From the NCBI GenBank assembly GCA_021030905.1, contig JAGFMI010000008.1, positions 806,001 through 870,000 on the forward strand: a stretch of 64,000 bases of DNA. Direction: 5' to 3'. The translations under genes were made by a program, and so were the position numbers. This DNA is from Pyrenula massariospora (Eukaryota > Ascomycota > Eurotiomycetes > Pyrenulales > Pyrenulaceae). Positions 10,890 to 23,500 of the stretch are shown here, piece by piece. The first letter of the stretch is position 1. Each line of letters starts with the position of its first letter. Below the pieces are notes generated by a model, which was not told the DNA's origin, did no database searches, and saw nothing but the letters and a program-made list of their open reading frames with translations.

Positions 10890-12903
10890 TTACTGCGGCC
10901 CAGTTGGATCCCAGTAGTGATATTCCTGAGAGTTCGAAGCCGGAGAAGATTGAAAAGCATTATTGGGAGACCCCTGCCATCCGGCTAGATCGTTGCGTGG
11001 AGTGGTGGAATTAGTCTGTGGGTGAATAAAGCCTGGATTCTGAGGCATAAATTCCGGCAAAGGCAAGTCTTGGTAGGGATTATATGAAGGAAGAGGGGCC
11101 TGTTCCGCCTGGTCATGCATCAAAGGTGCAGTGTCAGTAGCGTTTGATGGGATGGCTCTTGGGGCTAGAGCCTTCGCGCAGTCTTCGAACCCATTTTCCT
11201 TGGCAATTTGGTAGGCCGTCTTCCCATTGTGGGCTGTATTTCCATCTAGACCTAAAGGATAGTCACGTGCTTTATGTTGTTTCAAAAGATCGATGGTTTC
11301 CAACTGATTGTTCTCGGCGGCTCTATGAAGAGGGCTGATTGCATTACCGAACGGGTCATCGCTTGGATTCATCTTCAGATCCTCCAACATATGTCTCACC
11401 ACACTCGGCTGCACTCCGGCAGCATATGTCAAGACGGAGTGGCCGAATCGATCTCTATTTTGAAGATTAGCGCCAGCAGAATGCACGATTTTGAATGATT
11501 CCAATCCTCCAAAGTAGCCGGCATAATGACCTGGTGTTCTGTGAAACTTGTCACGGGCATTAATTTCTCGGCTGTACGCTTTAACAATGAGTTGCACGAG
11601 AGGTAGCTTGCGTGAAGCAGCTGCAAGATGAATTGGCTGTCGGTTGATTATGTCAGTCTCAGGTGCGGTGTAGGGGTGCTGATCCAGCAGCACTTCAACT
11701 GTGCCGTAGTTTCCGTCATCAACTGCTCGGTTAATAGCAGGGAATGGTCTTTCGCGGCAGAATGTTTGATCTTCGTTGACATCGATTCCATGCTTAGAAA
11801 GCAGAGGTCTCATGTAAGCGGAAGTTTCGATGTAAGACTTGGCAAACCATTTTTGCTCATCTGGGTCGAGGTTTACATTTGGAATTTGTTGAAGGCTCCT
11901 TAGGATAGGATGAATTTGGATCCAGAGGTTTCTCTGTTGGTAATTAGAGGCGAGCTTGCGCAGCAGCGCAGCGGTTCTGTCGTCTCTCCACCTATACTTT
12001 CCGGTATATTCCCCATAGAGTTCGACAAGTTTCAATGCTTTGTAGCATAGGTTTTCAACCCGTAGAACATCCGCACTCGTGCAGGCCAATGTCTCGATAT
12101 CGCCTAGCACTTTGTTTGTTTTCCGTGCAATTCCCGTCTCAAAACCGTCAACATCCTCCTGGAAGCCATGCACCTCGCGCTGAAGATGCCCGAGTGGGAC
12201 GATAGCGCCAGATGCGCTTTTTGCGCTTTCCAAGAGAATACAAAGCCCGGTCAGGTCATTCAGCCTGTCCTTACGATTAGATCCATGTTCCCTGCAAGAG
12301 TTTGGAGTTTCAAAGGACTTACAGAGTGTCTGCAGTGTCTGGGATTGGCGCCGCTGGATCCTTGGGAGGCTCGATGTAGGTATCCGCGTTCTGCAGAGAA
12401 CTCACGCTCCCGGTGGGATAACCGTTTGGATGAGATGTGGCCGTCCACGGGCTGGCGCTCTGAGGCGTGGGAGGCAACGGCCGAAGGTTGTTTGATCCCG
12501 AAAATGATGGAGGGGGTGATCTTATAGCAGCGGATGTTGAGTTGAGATCGGTGTTGGCAATGGGAGCATGGCAACTGGGTAGTGCCGGAGGAGCGGTCGG
12601 CGGGGCCGCCCTCCTCGGCCGTTTTCGAGGTCTCGTCTCTTGCTCAGGCTTTGGAGGGAATATTTTCGGACCGCATGCTTTACCTGCACGAGAGCACCGT
12701 TTGCATGGCTTATCGTCCGAAAGCAGCGTGTTGTTCGGAGAAGGTTTGCACTGCAGAAGTGAGCGTGGGATCAAAAGCTGCCTCAAAACCGACGATGAGC
12801 GTACCGGCTTATGGATTCTCCTGCAATTTTCGCACTTTTTCACCGCACGCCCACTCTCACCGCTCTCGTCTTGCAGGTGCCTCGGAGAGCCAACACTTTC
12901 CAT
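10890..12903 (-). CDS. Zn2Cys6 cluster / ankyrin-repeat fusion protein
   Basis: The product is 633 aa from exons 12903-12805, 12750-12323 and 12264-10890. After splicing, residues 24-60 form a Zn2Cys6 cluster (CENCRRIHKPC, then CKRCSRAGKAC), the fungal DNA-binding module. A basic Pro-rich linker (RPRKRPRRA) follows, then a helical region and about five ankyrin repeats (RQPIHLAAASRKLPLVQLI; RTPGHYAGYFGG; ISPLHRAAENNQLETIDLL). The tail is Pro/Asn/Gln-rich and ends YWDPTGPQ. The first intron is 54 bases and stop-free, placed exactly between cluster residues Pro and Cys3. For the second intron I chose 58 bases over an in-frame 31-base alternative because 31 is too short. The start at 12903 is the nearest ATG before the cluster; another in-frame candidate lies upstream. 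Probable role: nuclear regulator with an ankyrin interaction surface. Confidence 0.82.
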
Positions 12904-14127
12904 GGATAAAGCAAGTCCCAGCCATCGAGGTGATAAGTGAGTGAGTTGAAATTGAGAAGGCAATTACGTCCATGGACATGAGAGAGCAGAGCCTTCTGGT
13001 ACGGCGGCCGACTACCTGACCCAAAGCGCGAGAAGTTCTCGAAAGGCATCTCACTCGCCAGTCCGAGGGCAAGCCACCAACACCAATTGCGCCCAAGAGC
13101 GCGTACCTGAGGTGTTCGCGCTTTCGCGCCACGTTGAGGCGCAACGCTATCTTTGCTGGAGCAAAGAGAGTGAAGATCGCGCCATTGCGCCGCGCCATGT
13201 CAGGTCAGCTTTCGGGGATACGTCTACCCAAAGACTCGAAATCGAAAACCCGACCAAGGCATTTGAACAGATTCGGTTGACCCTACGAAACCTTGAGGAG
13301 TGCATTAAGTTACGGGACTTGTGTGCACAGCAGCTTTACATTCATCTGCCAAAAGGATGCGCATACCAGAATTTCATACGGGCGCGGTCGCAATGGTGAA
13401 GAATCTCGGCTGCGACCATCGCGACAAGTACACCTGCATGATTGGCGCTGTCGGCGCTGGCTCGATCGCCCATCTCGCTATTTGAGATACTCCTTCCGCT
13501 TCCGTGGCTCCAGAACGGCTGCCTTGCGGCAGCTTACCTTGCATTGGCCCTTTAACAATTATTCTCAGTTGTCCAACCCATTGTCTTCGTTTGGCACTCA
13601 AGCCGGTCGCCAGTGCCAGCATATGACGCACTGCCAACGGAACTGATATCTCCCGTCCTCCTTCGTCGTCTAAAATTGCCGTAACTCGTTTGTTCCCCTA
13701 GCACGCCTTGGTGACCTGAATTCCTTTACCGGCCAGTCCGCCCCGAATTTAACACAGATGAACCTTCACGGCTTGCATGGGAAGTGTTGGCTGGCATGGT
13801 TCGTACGCCACGAGCGTTGCTGTTCCAATCGATTTATGCAAGTTCGTGTCATTTTCCTAGTCCTTAATCTCCTTTTGTGTCTCGACGTGGATCCGGAGGG
13901 TCATCATGCGCTAAGAGCTAAGGCTTCGGGAGCCTTCCATGATACGTGCTCAGCTCACCCTCATAAATAGGAGAGTGTCCTCCTCGCCCCCACAAAATCG
14001 ACATGCTCCTACTATTTGAGATGTACATTGGTTGTGTTAATCTTGTTGCATTTCATTCAAATGTTAACATCCTTACTAATCAGACTGTGACCTGTCTTGC
14101 CCAAAGAACTTCGAGCACTTTGTTCGT
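12904..14127. promoter_or_regulatory. Divergent intergenic region between two ankyrin genes
   Basis: This stretch of about 1.2 kb separates the Zn2Cys6-ankyrin gene (-) from the ankyrin-C2H2 gene (+) and must hold both promoters. Short frames at 13112-13646 have no recognisable product. An acceptor-like CTAATCAG at 14076-14083 is in frame with the downstream gene, so an extra upstream exon is possible. Confidence 0.45.
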
Positions 14128-16319
14128 ATGCTGCATCTTGGATATTCTGTCGGTGATGTATTTGCGCTGCTGGACGTGGCGCGATATGTCATCAATTCGG
14201 CACAAAGATTTGAAGCTATCGACGGTGGCAACTGCAAAATTCTCGCGATGACACAGGAAATGCAGCTCATTGTGATTGAAGTTGAGCTGCTTGCCCGTAG
14301 ACATCTATCATCGATAAAGGATCTTCTTCTTCCTGGAACCGTTGGACATCCATCAGCCGCATCTACAAATCGAAAGGAATGTGTTCAATTATTAGATTCA
14401 AGTCTGCTTCAGTCGAAACTTGAATCATTTCCACTAAAGACCCGGCCAAACGCCATGGATTTCTCCACGTCAGAAAGCCCGCCACCAGTGGATTATAAGC
14501 GTAAGCATATTGAACGCCGTATGAAATGACTCTAATCCTAGCAGCAGGCGACTATAACCATATGATCCAGGAGTTCCAGACTATTCAAATGTTATGTCGT
14601 ACCGTGGGCCAGTATATCAAGCGTTTCTCTTGCTTTCGCAGCCTTGAACTCCCGGATTACTCTCCGCCCGTAGTCAGTCGGTTTTCAAGAGCCTATCTGT
14701 GGATTACAAAAGCAAAACGTCGGTTAAAAGGTAGCGAGATCTTGGATGCTGTTACTTCGGACAGTTCTATTGAACGAGGCTGTGGAAATGACGCTCACTT
14801 TCCCACGACGGTCGACGACCTTTTGATGGATTGCTGGGGCTTCTTGAAAGTTGACGAAAATGGGATGGTCGAACCACTTTATCCCGAGCTTTTTGATCGC
14901 CTCTTAGCGGGAAACACGACTTGTCTGAAAGATCACACATCGTCTTGGAGAGCCGATGAGGAAATTGCTAAAATATGCCTGAGCCATATTTCTCGTCATT
15001 CACCGTCCTTCCTCATTCGAGGTGCCAAGTCGCAAGATCGCGGTCTTCGTAAATGTCACAATGCCGGCCGTGGGGTATGTACATACGCTTTTCAATTCTG
15101 GCATCTGCACTACCGAGACGCAGAATCAAACAGCCACATTTTGCCTCGCATGCTGCATGACATGCTGCAATCATCTTTATCTTCGCTCTCGCGACCTACG
15201 GATCAGAAAATTTTGGGATCGTCTATTGATAATTTGAACAGAGGTCTTCTATTTTCGGCTCAATACGACTTTGAAATCTTGGGTAAGACATATCTAGAGA
15301 TGGGCGCCGACCTTGACTCCTTACCATCTTTCCTCGAGCCAACCCCACTTCAGATAGCTGTCGCGAACTCCGCCATCAATATGATGGACTTTCTCTTAAA
15401 GAGAGGTGCAAAAGTTGATGCTGTCGACTATGTTGGCAGAACGGCTCTGCATATCGCTGCTAGCGGAGGATTCTATGGGGGCGTTCAACGACTCATTGGC
15501 GAAGGGGCAAACGTGAATTCTGCAACATTCTTTAGCCTGAATTTGATTGATATTCACCGCCACTGTAGTACTCAATCCGATGACGAAAATGATCTGGAAG
15601 ACTGCAGCCTCATTTGTGGCAACGTTACGGACAAGAACTTTCCGGTTTCCACAGGGGCAAATTCCGTCCCGACTCCACTCATTATGGAAGCATTCCCTAT
15701 TGATCTAGGGCTTGCCGAACATGTCAGAGGTCTCACTCCACTTCACATGGCAGCCAAGTCCGGCGAAATACATATCATAGAGTTGCTTCTAGCTCACGGA
15801 GCTGATATCAACATTAAAACAATGGGAGAGGATTCGGCTCCAGGAATGACACCTTTGAATATCGCGGAGGATGTAGGGAATTATGACATTATAAATCTCC
15901 TGAAGGACTTTGGTGCTCTTGCTTTCTGTCGCTCATTAGGTCGTCCGACAGCACAAGACTCGCTTATCCAGGATAAGTTCTACGATCAACCGTGCGCTCG
16001 CCAAGCGCCATGCAGTGAAAAATCCGCAGCTTCACATTCCGATAGTGAAGGAAATCTCTTCCTACCCAGCCAGAGTACGCGACGAGTGATCCAATGGCTT
16101 TGCCGAGGAGACGACTTATTTCAGAAATCGTGTGAAATATCTAGCTGCCATCATTGTCATCAGACATTTCGGGGAAAGACCAGACGTTCGAATTTGAAAC
16201 GGCACATTGAAACGATTCATACGAGAAAGGTCTATTCCTGCAGTTGGGCAAAATGCGGTGCCAGCTTCAAGAGAAGGGATACCCTCAAGCGACACATTGT
16301 ATCAGTGCATTCGGTCTAA
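14128..16319 (+). CDS. Ankyrin-repeat protein with C-terminal C2H2 fingers
   Basis: The product is about 715 aa from exons 14128-14500 and about 14545-16319. The acceptor is one of three consecutive AGs, which differ by whole codons. The N-terminus (HLGYSVGDVFALLDVARYVI) resembles the leading helix found in many fungal ankyrin/STAND-like proteins. The middle is helical without a clear domain. Ankyrin repeats lie at about 380-440 (TPLQIAVANSAINMMDFLLK; TALHIAASGGF) and 520-590 (LTPLHMAAKSGEIHIIELLL; MTPLNIAEDVGNYDIINLLK). Two C2H2 fingers close the protein (CHHCHQTF...HIETIH; CSWAKCGASFKRRDTLKRH). It is divergent from the Zn2Cys6-ankyrin gene. Probable role: nucleic-acid-binding regulator with a protein-interaction array. 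The true start may be upstream. Confidence 0.78.
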
Positions 16320-17809
16320 AACATCGAACACATCTGATGGTGATAGGGGATGATTTATGTAATTAGCAAGACGCTGAAGATCACAGCCGCAAATCCACTC
16401 AAACATTCGTTTCCTCTATCCGCCCTAGTATTTTCTTTGGATGACATTTCACGTGGCGACTTCTCTACTGAGTTTGTGTTCGTTCTGAAATCTTGCAATT
16501 TCGTGAGGTTGGATAAGCGTATGATCTACTTGCAAACAATTGGGAACCGTCGAGCAGCCATATCCCTTTCAAGGGTCTATTATATTGGGCTCGGCAATTT
16601 ACCTGTCTCGGGAGCTGCATGCGTACACTTGAAGCGAGTGCATTTGAGTATACCTAATTTACGTCAGTAGGAGAGACGGCTGTGACAATTTCGGAAAAGG
16701 GGCGAAGTCATTGAAGGCTTTGACCGCCAGGAGAGATGGCGATCCGTGCATCAGTATTTCGGCATACATTACTCGTAAGTAAATGCTTCATTTGAGATTC
16801 TCATACATAGTTGGTCTGGGGTTCGAATGGACTTCCGAGAGGTCCCGGCTACAACGACGTTGCTTCTAGAAAGCTAGGAACCTCAAGGCATCTTAACCCT
16901 ACCTTCTCGAGCTTCTTACTATCGAATACTCTCGGTCGTCAAGTGCGAACGACTGCGACTACCTTTACTGTGACCAATCATGAATCATTTTATTAAGTCT
17001 TGCGTTCTCAGCGAAGCTGAGCGATGTTGCCGCCTTCGCGCAATGTCACGGCTTTTCCAAAGTAAATCAGATCTTCACTTGCTTCGAGATTCCCGCTAGA
17101 TGGAGGAGAGAGAGAAAGATAGCAACCCCAAAGCCTTGAGGATCAGTTGTCTAGATTCCTCGCTATACCTAGACACCCTGTAGGGTAGGTATAGTACATC
17201 GTGAACCGATCTAATGGAGTAAATCCCTCACTACGCCTTGTGTCGAACCTACCCTCCCATGGTGAATCCCACAATGTCGGGTCGCCATGAGTAGCAAGGC
17301 CTTCGTTGGAGCAGTGAAGCGCAATCTAGACGATCGACATCGCAGTGCTGCGCAATAAAAACTCTAACAAAGTTTTTCTCCTCCTGACGGGTTGCCGTGA
17401 AACGGCGCGCTTGTCGCAGCTGCGCCGCGACGTTACGGCGCTTGTGCGCGCCTAGCGCACTGCCCACCACTTTCTTGCCCGAGTTCCGCCCCTGTTATCT
17501 TTCCATCGAGTCGGGGCCGTTGGGCTTCTACGGGCTAATGCAGCATTGTCACAGCAGGTCCAAGATTTGCGAGCGAGCAGTCACGCAATCAGTAATGCGC
17601 CGCGGTAAAAGACGCGATGAGTGGCCAAATCCCCCCCTTGCGAAAGGCCGTCCTCCTTGAGGCGTCCTATAAAGGCGTTTCTCCCTCCGTGAGAACTCGT
17701 TTGATTGCTTGATCCCTTCCCCCACTTCTCCTTTGAATCAGTTGCTTGTCCGTTGTTCCGAATCTGTTGCTATCAATATCTCCGCTTGTATCCTGTCAAA
17801 GGTCAAACA
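16320..17809. other. Intergenic, no supported gene
   Basis: Short frames only. A GGGGTTCGAATGG string near 16820 looks like a tRNA T-loop, but the flanks do not pair. The final 140 bases carry TATAAA and a CT-rich leader before the weak gene at 17810. Confidence 0.45.
17668..17673 (+). promoter_or_regulatory. TATA-like element before the hypothetical gene at 17810
   Basis: TATAAA lies about 140 bases before ATG 17810 and is followed by a CT-rich stretch (CCCTTCCCCCACTTCTCC). The arrangement is typical of fungal core promoters, but the motif is short. Confidence 0.3.
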
Positions 17810-18444
17810 ATGGCTGCACCGCAATACTTCAACTCCCAATACTTCAACTCTCTAGGACATCCACATTCGGAACCGTGGTCCACATACAATCGTCGCCTTG
17901 ATCTAGTCCACCAACATGGCCCCGGTCGTGGTCCTTCCGGCGCTGCTCTTCAATGTCGATCTCGAGAGGAGTCTCAAAAGCCAATGGCGAGAGACGCTCC
18001 TCGATACGCACAAAACTATGTTGAGACGCGCAAGACAGGGAAAATGCTATTTGATGCACAAATAAAAGAAAGGAAACAAGAGAGACAGTCCATGAAGTGC
18101 AGCAGAAGTAGCAAGCCCCGTGTCCGCATTTTAGGAATGAAATTAACCCTCTCGTAGATGATATCTTTCAAGAAGACTTGTTAGCTCGGCCTCACATGGC
18201 AACTAGAGACCGATTTGGCAAGCCTTCCAATTACTATTCTGTGGTTGCGCAACCATGCAGCCTCGAGTCTGATGCGTTAATGCCAGCCGCGAGATCTGAT
18301 GGTTATCATTACGTAGAAGGAGCTGGCAGGGATATTTCGACAACGGGTATGTTTGACCATGCCGGGGCATGGGCGGATGAGTCGAAGATGAGAAAAGCCA
18401 TGACAATGGAGTTGAAAATTGGACGGGAGGGTTGCAAAGATTGA
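17810..18444 (+). CDS. Hypothetical protein, tentative two-exon model
   Basis: The model joins 17810-18107 to 18158-18444 (194 aa) through a 50-base GTAGCA...CGTAG intron with a TTAAC branch-like site. A 38-base alternative with donor at 18120 also keeps frame. The protein begins MAAPQYFNSQYFNSLGHPHS, with a duplicated QYFNS, and has a charged middle (FDAQIKERKQERQS). No domain or family is recognised. Support is limited to the TATA and CT-rich leader upstream and to frame compatibility of the two ORFs. Another frame across 17915-18060 (LPALLFNVDLERSLKSQWR) also looks protein-like, so the model may be wrong. Confidence 0.3.
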
Positions 18445-19357
18445 CTGCATTTCGCGAAGGACCTTCTAACAGAGGTGAAGGCTTGGGAGAAAACTAGTAA
18501 TGGCAATGTTTGTGGAAATTTTACGCTCAGATTCTCTTTGGAAAGTTTACCAGTTGATCCAGCCACGACATTCAGCGGCAAGCGAATGTCCAGTAACTAC
18601 CCTCGTGTTTCCCTAAGTCTTCCGTCCAAATCGAGTTCTCCTTCGGATGTACTCAAAACCCCCTAAGAGCGGTACGGCTCCACGTTGCGTGCATACTTAG
18701 CGATACGAATCATGGATCGAAGAAACCTCGTGAACAACACATGGTTCCGGCACGGCATGGAGTTTGGCGTGCATGATTCCTGCGACGAGCCTGTGACTTC
18801 CTTGTTGTTGCAGCCGCGCCTGTGTCAAAAGCGGTGCTAGTGTCGAAGGAAGACGAAGTGAAAGTGGCAGACCGCGAGGATTAGCGGCGATGTGCCGCTC
18901 GGCTGTGGTTAAAGTTCATACAGAAGGCGGTAGGCAAGGCTCCGATGCAGGATGAAGGTATGACATGGGGACGGTGGATGGGTGTAACGACGTGGTTTGC
19001 CGGCGTCGGGGTTGGTGTGGGGGAAGGATCCGGGGGGGAATTGCCGCGAGGGCGGCCTCTTGGGTGGTCGATTGGAGCAAGCGGCTGCAAGAGGGAGCCG
19101 CGGCCGCATACCAATGCCAAAACACTTCCCTGCCCATGCCCTCAGCGAGGGGCAGCGCAGCACGCCGGCGCATCGAAGTGCCAGGTATTGCTGCTGCTCA
19201 GAATCTCACGCCCACAGCCCCCGCAAACCTATGGCCCTTATTTTATTCTCCGCCTCCCCGCCATGGTCGTCGTGCTCGAAAACTTCCGAGTCGCACAGCC
19301 GGACGTGGGAGGACTTGACTTTCCAGCTTCTTGTGCTGGCGAAGCTTCGACAGAACC
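18445..19357. other. Intergenic, upstream of the methyltransferase
   Basis: GC-rich from about 18960 to 19330, with overlapping frames on both strands that reflect composition. It should contain the promoter of the LaeA-like gene. No confident element is seen. Confidence 0.45.
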
Positions 19358-20566
19358 ATGGCTGAAGCATCCGGGGCGGCCCCTCTTCCAACGGCGCCTC
19401 CTGCGGAGAACCCAGAGGCTGTGGCCATTGATCCCGAGGTGTGTGCAGCACGCCGCAGCGCGCCCCTGCAGGCTGGTTGGAGATTTGCTAACATTGCTTT
19501 TTGTCAGTTCGTCGAGGAACGCGGCTCGGATAACGACTCCTCTCTCGGTGAGGACGACCTGTGAGTTACCATGGTGCCTGGTGCGACCGTTACCCGCTGA
19601 TTACCCGCAGAGGATCCTACACTACCTCGCTCACCTCGAGTATCCGGCAACATGTTTTTGAACATGGACGCAGATGGCACGCCTACAAGGCGGGCGCGTA
19701 CATTATGCCCAACGACGAACAAGAGAATGACCGCTTGGACATCTTCCATCACATGGTCGGCCTGGTGCTGGGGGACAAGTTACATCTCTCTCCAATCAGC
19801 AAAAACCCGGGGAGGATTCTAGATGTCGGCACTGGGACAGGCATCTGGGCGATCGAAGCAGGCGACGAATATCCATCAGCGCAGGTCCTCGGGTCTGACC
19901 TCAGCCCCATTCAACCGAGCATGGTGCCTCCGAATGTGAAGTTTGAAATTGATGACGTTGAAGCCGAATGGACATATAATGAAGCTTTCGACTTCATCCA
20001 TGCCCGATACCTGTCTGCGTCCGTTGAGGATTGGCCGAAACTCATGGCGCAATGCTTCAAGAACACAAAGCCCGGTGGCTGGGTTGAGTTCCAGGACTTT
20101 GACTACTTTTACTTCTCGGACGACGGCTCACTGACACAGGATCATGCTATTTCCAAATGGATCCGTCTACTACAGCACGCTTCATTCGATCTTAGGAAGA
20201 AAGATGCATGTCCTGGACCGAAGCTGTACAACTATATGAAAGATGCAGGATTCGTTAACATGAAACAGGAGGTTTTTCGCATCCCTATTGGGCCGTGGCC
20301 CGCAAACAAAGACCTAAAGAGGATTGGCGAGTGGAACCGGCTACAACTTATGGAGGGGATGGAAGCTTTTTCTATCTACTTGTTGGTTAAGGTACTTGGT
20401 TGGAGTATGGAGGAGATGCAGGTGTTGGTTGCTCAGGTTCGACAGAATATTATGGACAGGAAGATTCACGCTCAGATGCTTCTGTAAGTAATCCTTCATG
20501 TTCAGCCTCGACAACTGCTAACCCACTAATTTCAGTTATGTTGCGTATGGTCAAAAACCGACTTAA
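19358..20566 (+). CDS. LaeA-like SAM-dependent methyltransferase
   Basis: The product is 345 aa from exons 19358-19438, 19508-19560, 19611-20483 and 20536-20566. The core holds SAM-binding motif I (ILDVGTGTGIWAIEAGDEYP, near residue 115), the acidic strand-2 end (LGSDLSPIQP), FDFIHARYL, and a post-motif KPGGWVEFQDFD, the pattern of the LaeA/Llm family. Three family-consistent features need splicing: the acidic N-terminus (MAEASGAAPLP...FVEERGSDNDSS), the LGSYTTSLTSSIRQHVFEHG block, and the C-terminus YVAYGQKPT. LaeA itself regulates secondary metabolism, but most paralogues are uncharacterised and no biosynthetic genes flank this one. The N-terminus is short and lacks the longer LaeA leader, so this is a paralogue rather than LaeA. 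Confidence 0.88.
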
Positions 20567-23500
20567 AACAAGGTGTTGATAACGTTTTTGGGATATATCT
20601 GCTCGAGCCCGCGCTGCAGAGAGAAAGTTATGTTGCCAAATATATCGCTCGAAACATTGAGTACTGCGGGAGCATGATGATGGTGGCATTATGGTCTTTG
20701 AGATCGCGACGTAGGGTGATGTAAATACCTACCTACCTACCTAGATACCTTACGCTGTTTTCGTGTGCCTATGCTCTAGATTTACGCGTCGGTGTGGATG
20801 ATCACTCGAGTGCTCAGGTGATGCTGCCGTCGTTCGCTCCTGCCCATACCAGTGACAAAGCCAAGGCAACCCCCCGATGCCGACAAATCTCGAATTTCTG
20901 TCTGACGTGTGTCTCTCAACTCTTTCACCGTCTTTTGCTTTCCAGATCTCTGATCCATGCAAGTATCGAGGCCATCGCGGTGGCGCTGTCGGCCAGTCTG
21001 CTGAGAATACTTCTCCACCACCGAGGAGGAACGAAATCAACGTCTCCCAAAAGGCCACTTTCTCATGCCACAAAGTCGGTCAGTAGGCGCACTATGCGCC
21101 TGTAACTGTACGGAGCTTGTGGCTGCAGTCAAAATCTTTTGCTCATGGACGATTGGCAAGCTTTCGGAACGGCTATCATCCTATTCGAAGAAGGAATTCA
21201 TGCTCACACCATCAAACTTTCGGTACTTGACCGCAAATGTTGAACGAAAACCCCTTTGGTCGAGTCATGTAGTCCGCGTGTCGTGTTCGAAGCCTGTACC
21301 AAAAACGTAATATGCACGGCAAGCTTCTCTTCGAGCCACATCATCGAAACGGCAGAGCGAAGCGATGAACTGGTTTATTCAGGCATCTAGAAAATTCACG
21401 CGGCGAAAAATCGGTGGATAGTGAGCACATTGTTGAGGACTGCGCACGGCTAAGGTCTTTCTCTCAGCACTTAAGCAAGCCTGCAATCTCTAGAAGGGCT
21501 CAAGTTGCACGTGAGGACCAATCAGTCGACGAGATCAACGAGCAAGGAAGATAAGATAATCAGAGGGATTGAATTCTGGTCACCAGAAACGGCATTGTGA
21601 AGCGGGCCAATCCCTCGAATGGCCAATTTTCCAACCGCGTCTCCGCTTCTATTCCTCGATTTGAAAACACCATGTACTGCAAAGTTCTCGTCTTGGCCAC
21701 TGGCGTCCATACAAAGAGGCAACCTCGGCTTTGCTACGGGCCCGGGGAAACTAGGCAAGGCTTCAGAAGGTCAAGGCAGGCCAGAGAGGCAGCAGTCGCT
21801 AATGCGGGATTTGAAGTTAAATCTAAGCAGACCGTCTCAATATACTGCAGTGGCTTCCGGAAACAGTAAGCAGTGATGGGGGACGACCGAGCAGATATCC
21901 GAAAGCGGGCAGCTGGTGGTCCGATGCAGGAATCCCAGGATGCCCGTCGCGATCGCAGCCATGCAGGTTCCCGATGGCTACCCATACCAGAACCCTGGAT
22001 CTCGCGTGGCTTTTGGTCATGCAACCTGCAGGTCAATCACGGACTGGGGTATCTTACGCTTCCCAGCCAGGAGCAATGCAACCAGCAGAACAAAGATTGC
22101 GAGCTAGGTTCTGCTGGCTCGTTGTCCTGACTGTGTAGGAGCTCGCTTAGACCTCTCGCAGGATTTGTGTGGTTCTTGAAAAGAGTCTGACGGGCTGGAT
22201 GATTTCAACAAGCTCGAAGCGAGCGTCTGCTGCATTAAAGCTGCCATCATGACTGTTCGCTTCATATGCAAGGCCGCAATCTCCACCGATTAGAGGATGG
22301 CGGAAAATAAGTGCATTGGTCACCAGAGCTAGATGGTAATTAACACTTTATCCAGAGTGCTGGATCGCAATGCGGGCAGATCTCGCATGGACATCAATTT
22401 TTAAGTTGGCCTCCAAATTTACAAGACATGGCTAGTATGGATATTTCGTATCCATCGTCCAAGACCGGAGGGTCTAGGGGCCATGTGGATGGCTGTTGGC
22501 CCACGACCCAGGGAATTTGCTCGGGAGCGCCAACGGCCTCGCTACCAGGTTAAACTTTCCAAAGGCTGAACTATTAGACGTCGCCCCGAAGCGAGGGGCC
22601 GAATACAGCATGGTTGAGCACGCGTGATGCCAGGAATTAGATTGATGTTTGTTCTCGAAGCTAACCGGACAATTATGCACGTTGAAGCGAACGTTATCAC
22701 ATCCCGCGGCGCCTCAAATCCTCTCTATGGACTGTTCGAACGCTTCGAGAAGGTCGACATCGCTTAAGACGTTTTGCCCACCTTGGGAAATACGATTCGT
22801 GGCCTCGGTAAATTATTTCGCGGCGGGGACTTTGCTGTGAGCTTGGCTCTGCGGCAATGCTGGGTTCTCCCACCATCTAGAATCTGGACCAGCGACCAAA
22901 AGTCGCTTCGGGGACCTACAAAGATGTCAAAGAGACGGATGATTCGGACAACGGCAACAGCTTTCGGCGCTGCTTCTCAGACCTCCTTCTTGCACCCTTG
23001 GAAGGCAATATTAAGCACAGAAACAAATTACGATCGTACTCAACATCCTGGAAGTCGAGTCAATGATCGATGCCACTTGCGCCGGGCTGGGCTCCGTTGG
23101 GTAAAGTGGCTCCAGCTGCCCTCCGAATCTGGCGAGCACGGCGCCTTAAGCCTCAACGGCAGGGACTAGGCGATCCCTTAGTGCCTGAGCAGCAACCAGG
23201 ATGTGTTATTGCGCAGACACATTGGTCATCATGGCTGACATGGAACAGGGTTTGCCGGCACGAGCAGCAAGTCAAAAAGTTCGGGAGCATGTTTATTTTG
23301 GGCGCCTGGGTGAGTTTTATTGCCCATTGTTTGTCCGGTCCGTGTTGTGGAGAATAAATTTCCTAACTTCCATGTGGAGAAACTAGGGTATGACAGATCT
23401 CTGTCCTTGACCCCCCAAAACGAACAATTCCAATTCTTTTCGGCGCTTTTATTGTTTGCAGCTCGTGGACTCTGCCACGCGACTCCTGAGTCAGACTGCC

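Noticed and set aside
12292-12322. 31-base intron alternative in the Zn2Cys6-ankyrin gene
   Set aside because: Too short for a fungal spliceosomal intron; extending to the next AG gives 58 bases with a CTAAT branch site and keeps frame.
16811-16850. T-loop-like GGGGTTCGAATGG suggesting a tRNA
   Set aside because: The flanking bases do not form a T-stem, and no D-arm or acceptor partner is found upstream.
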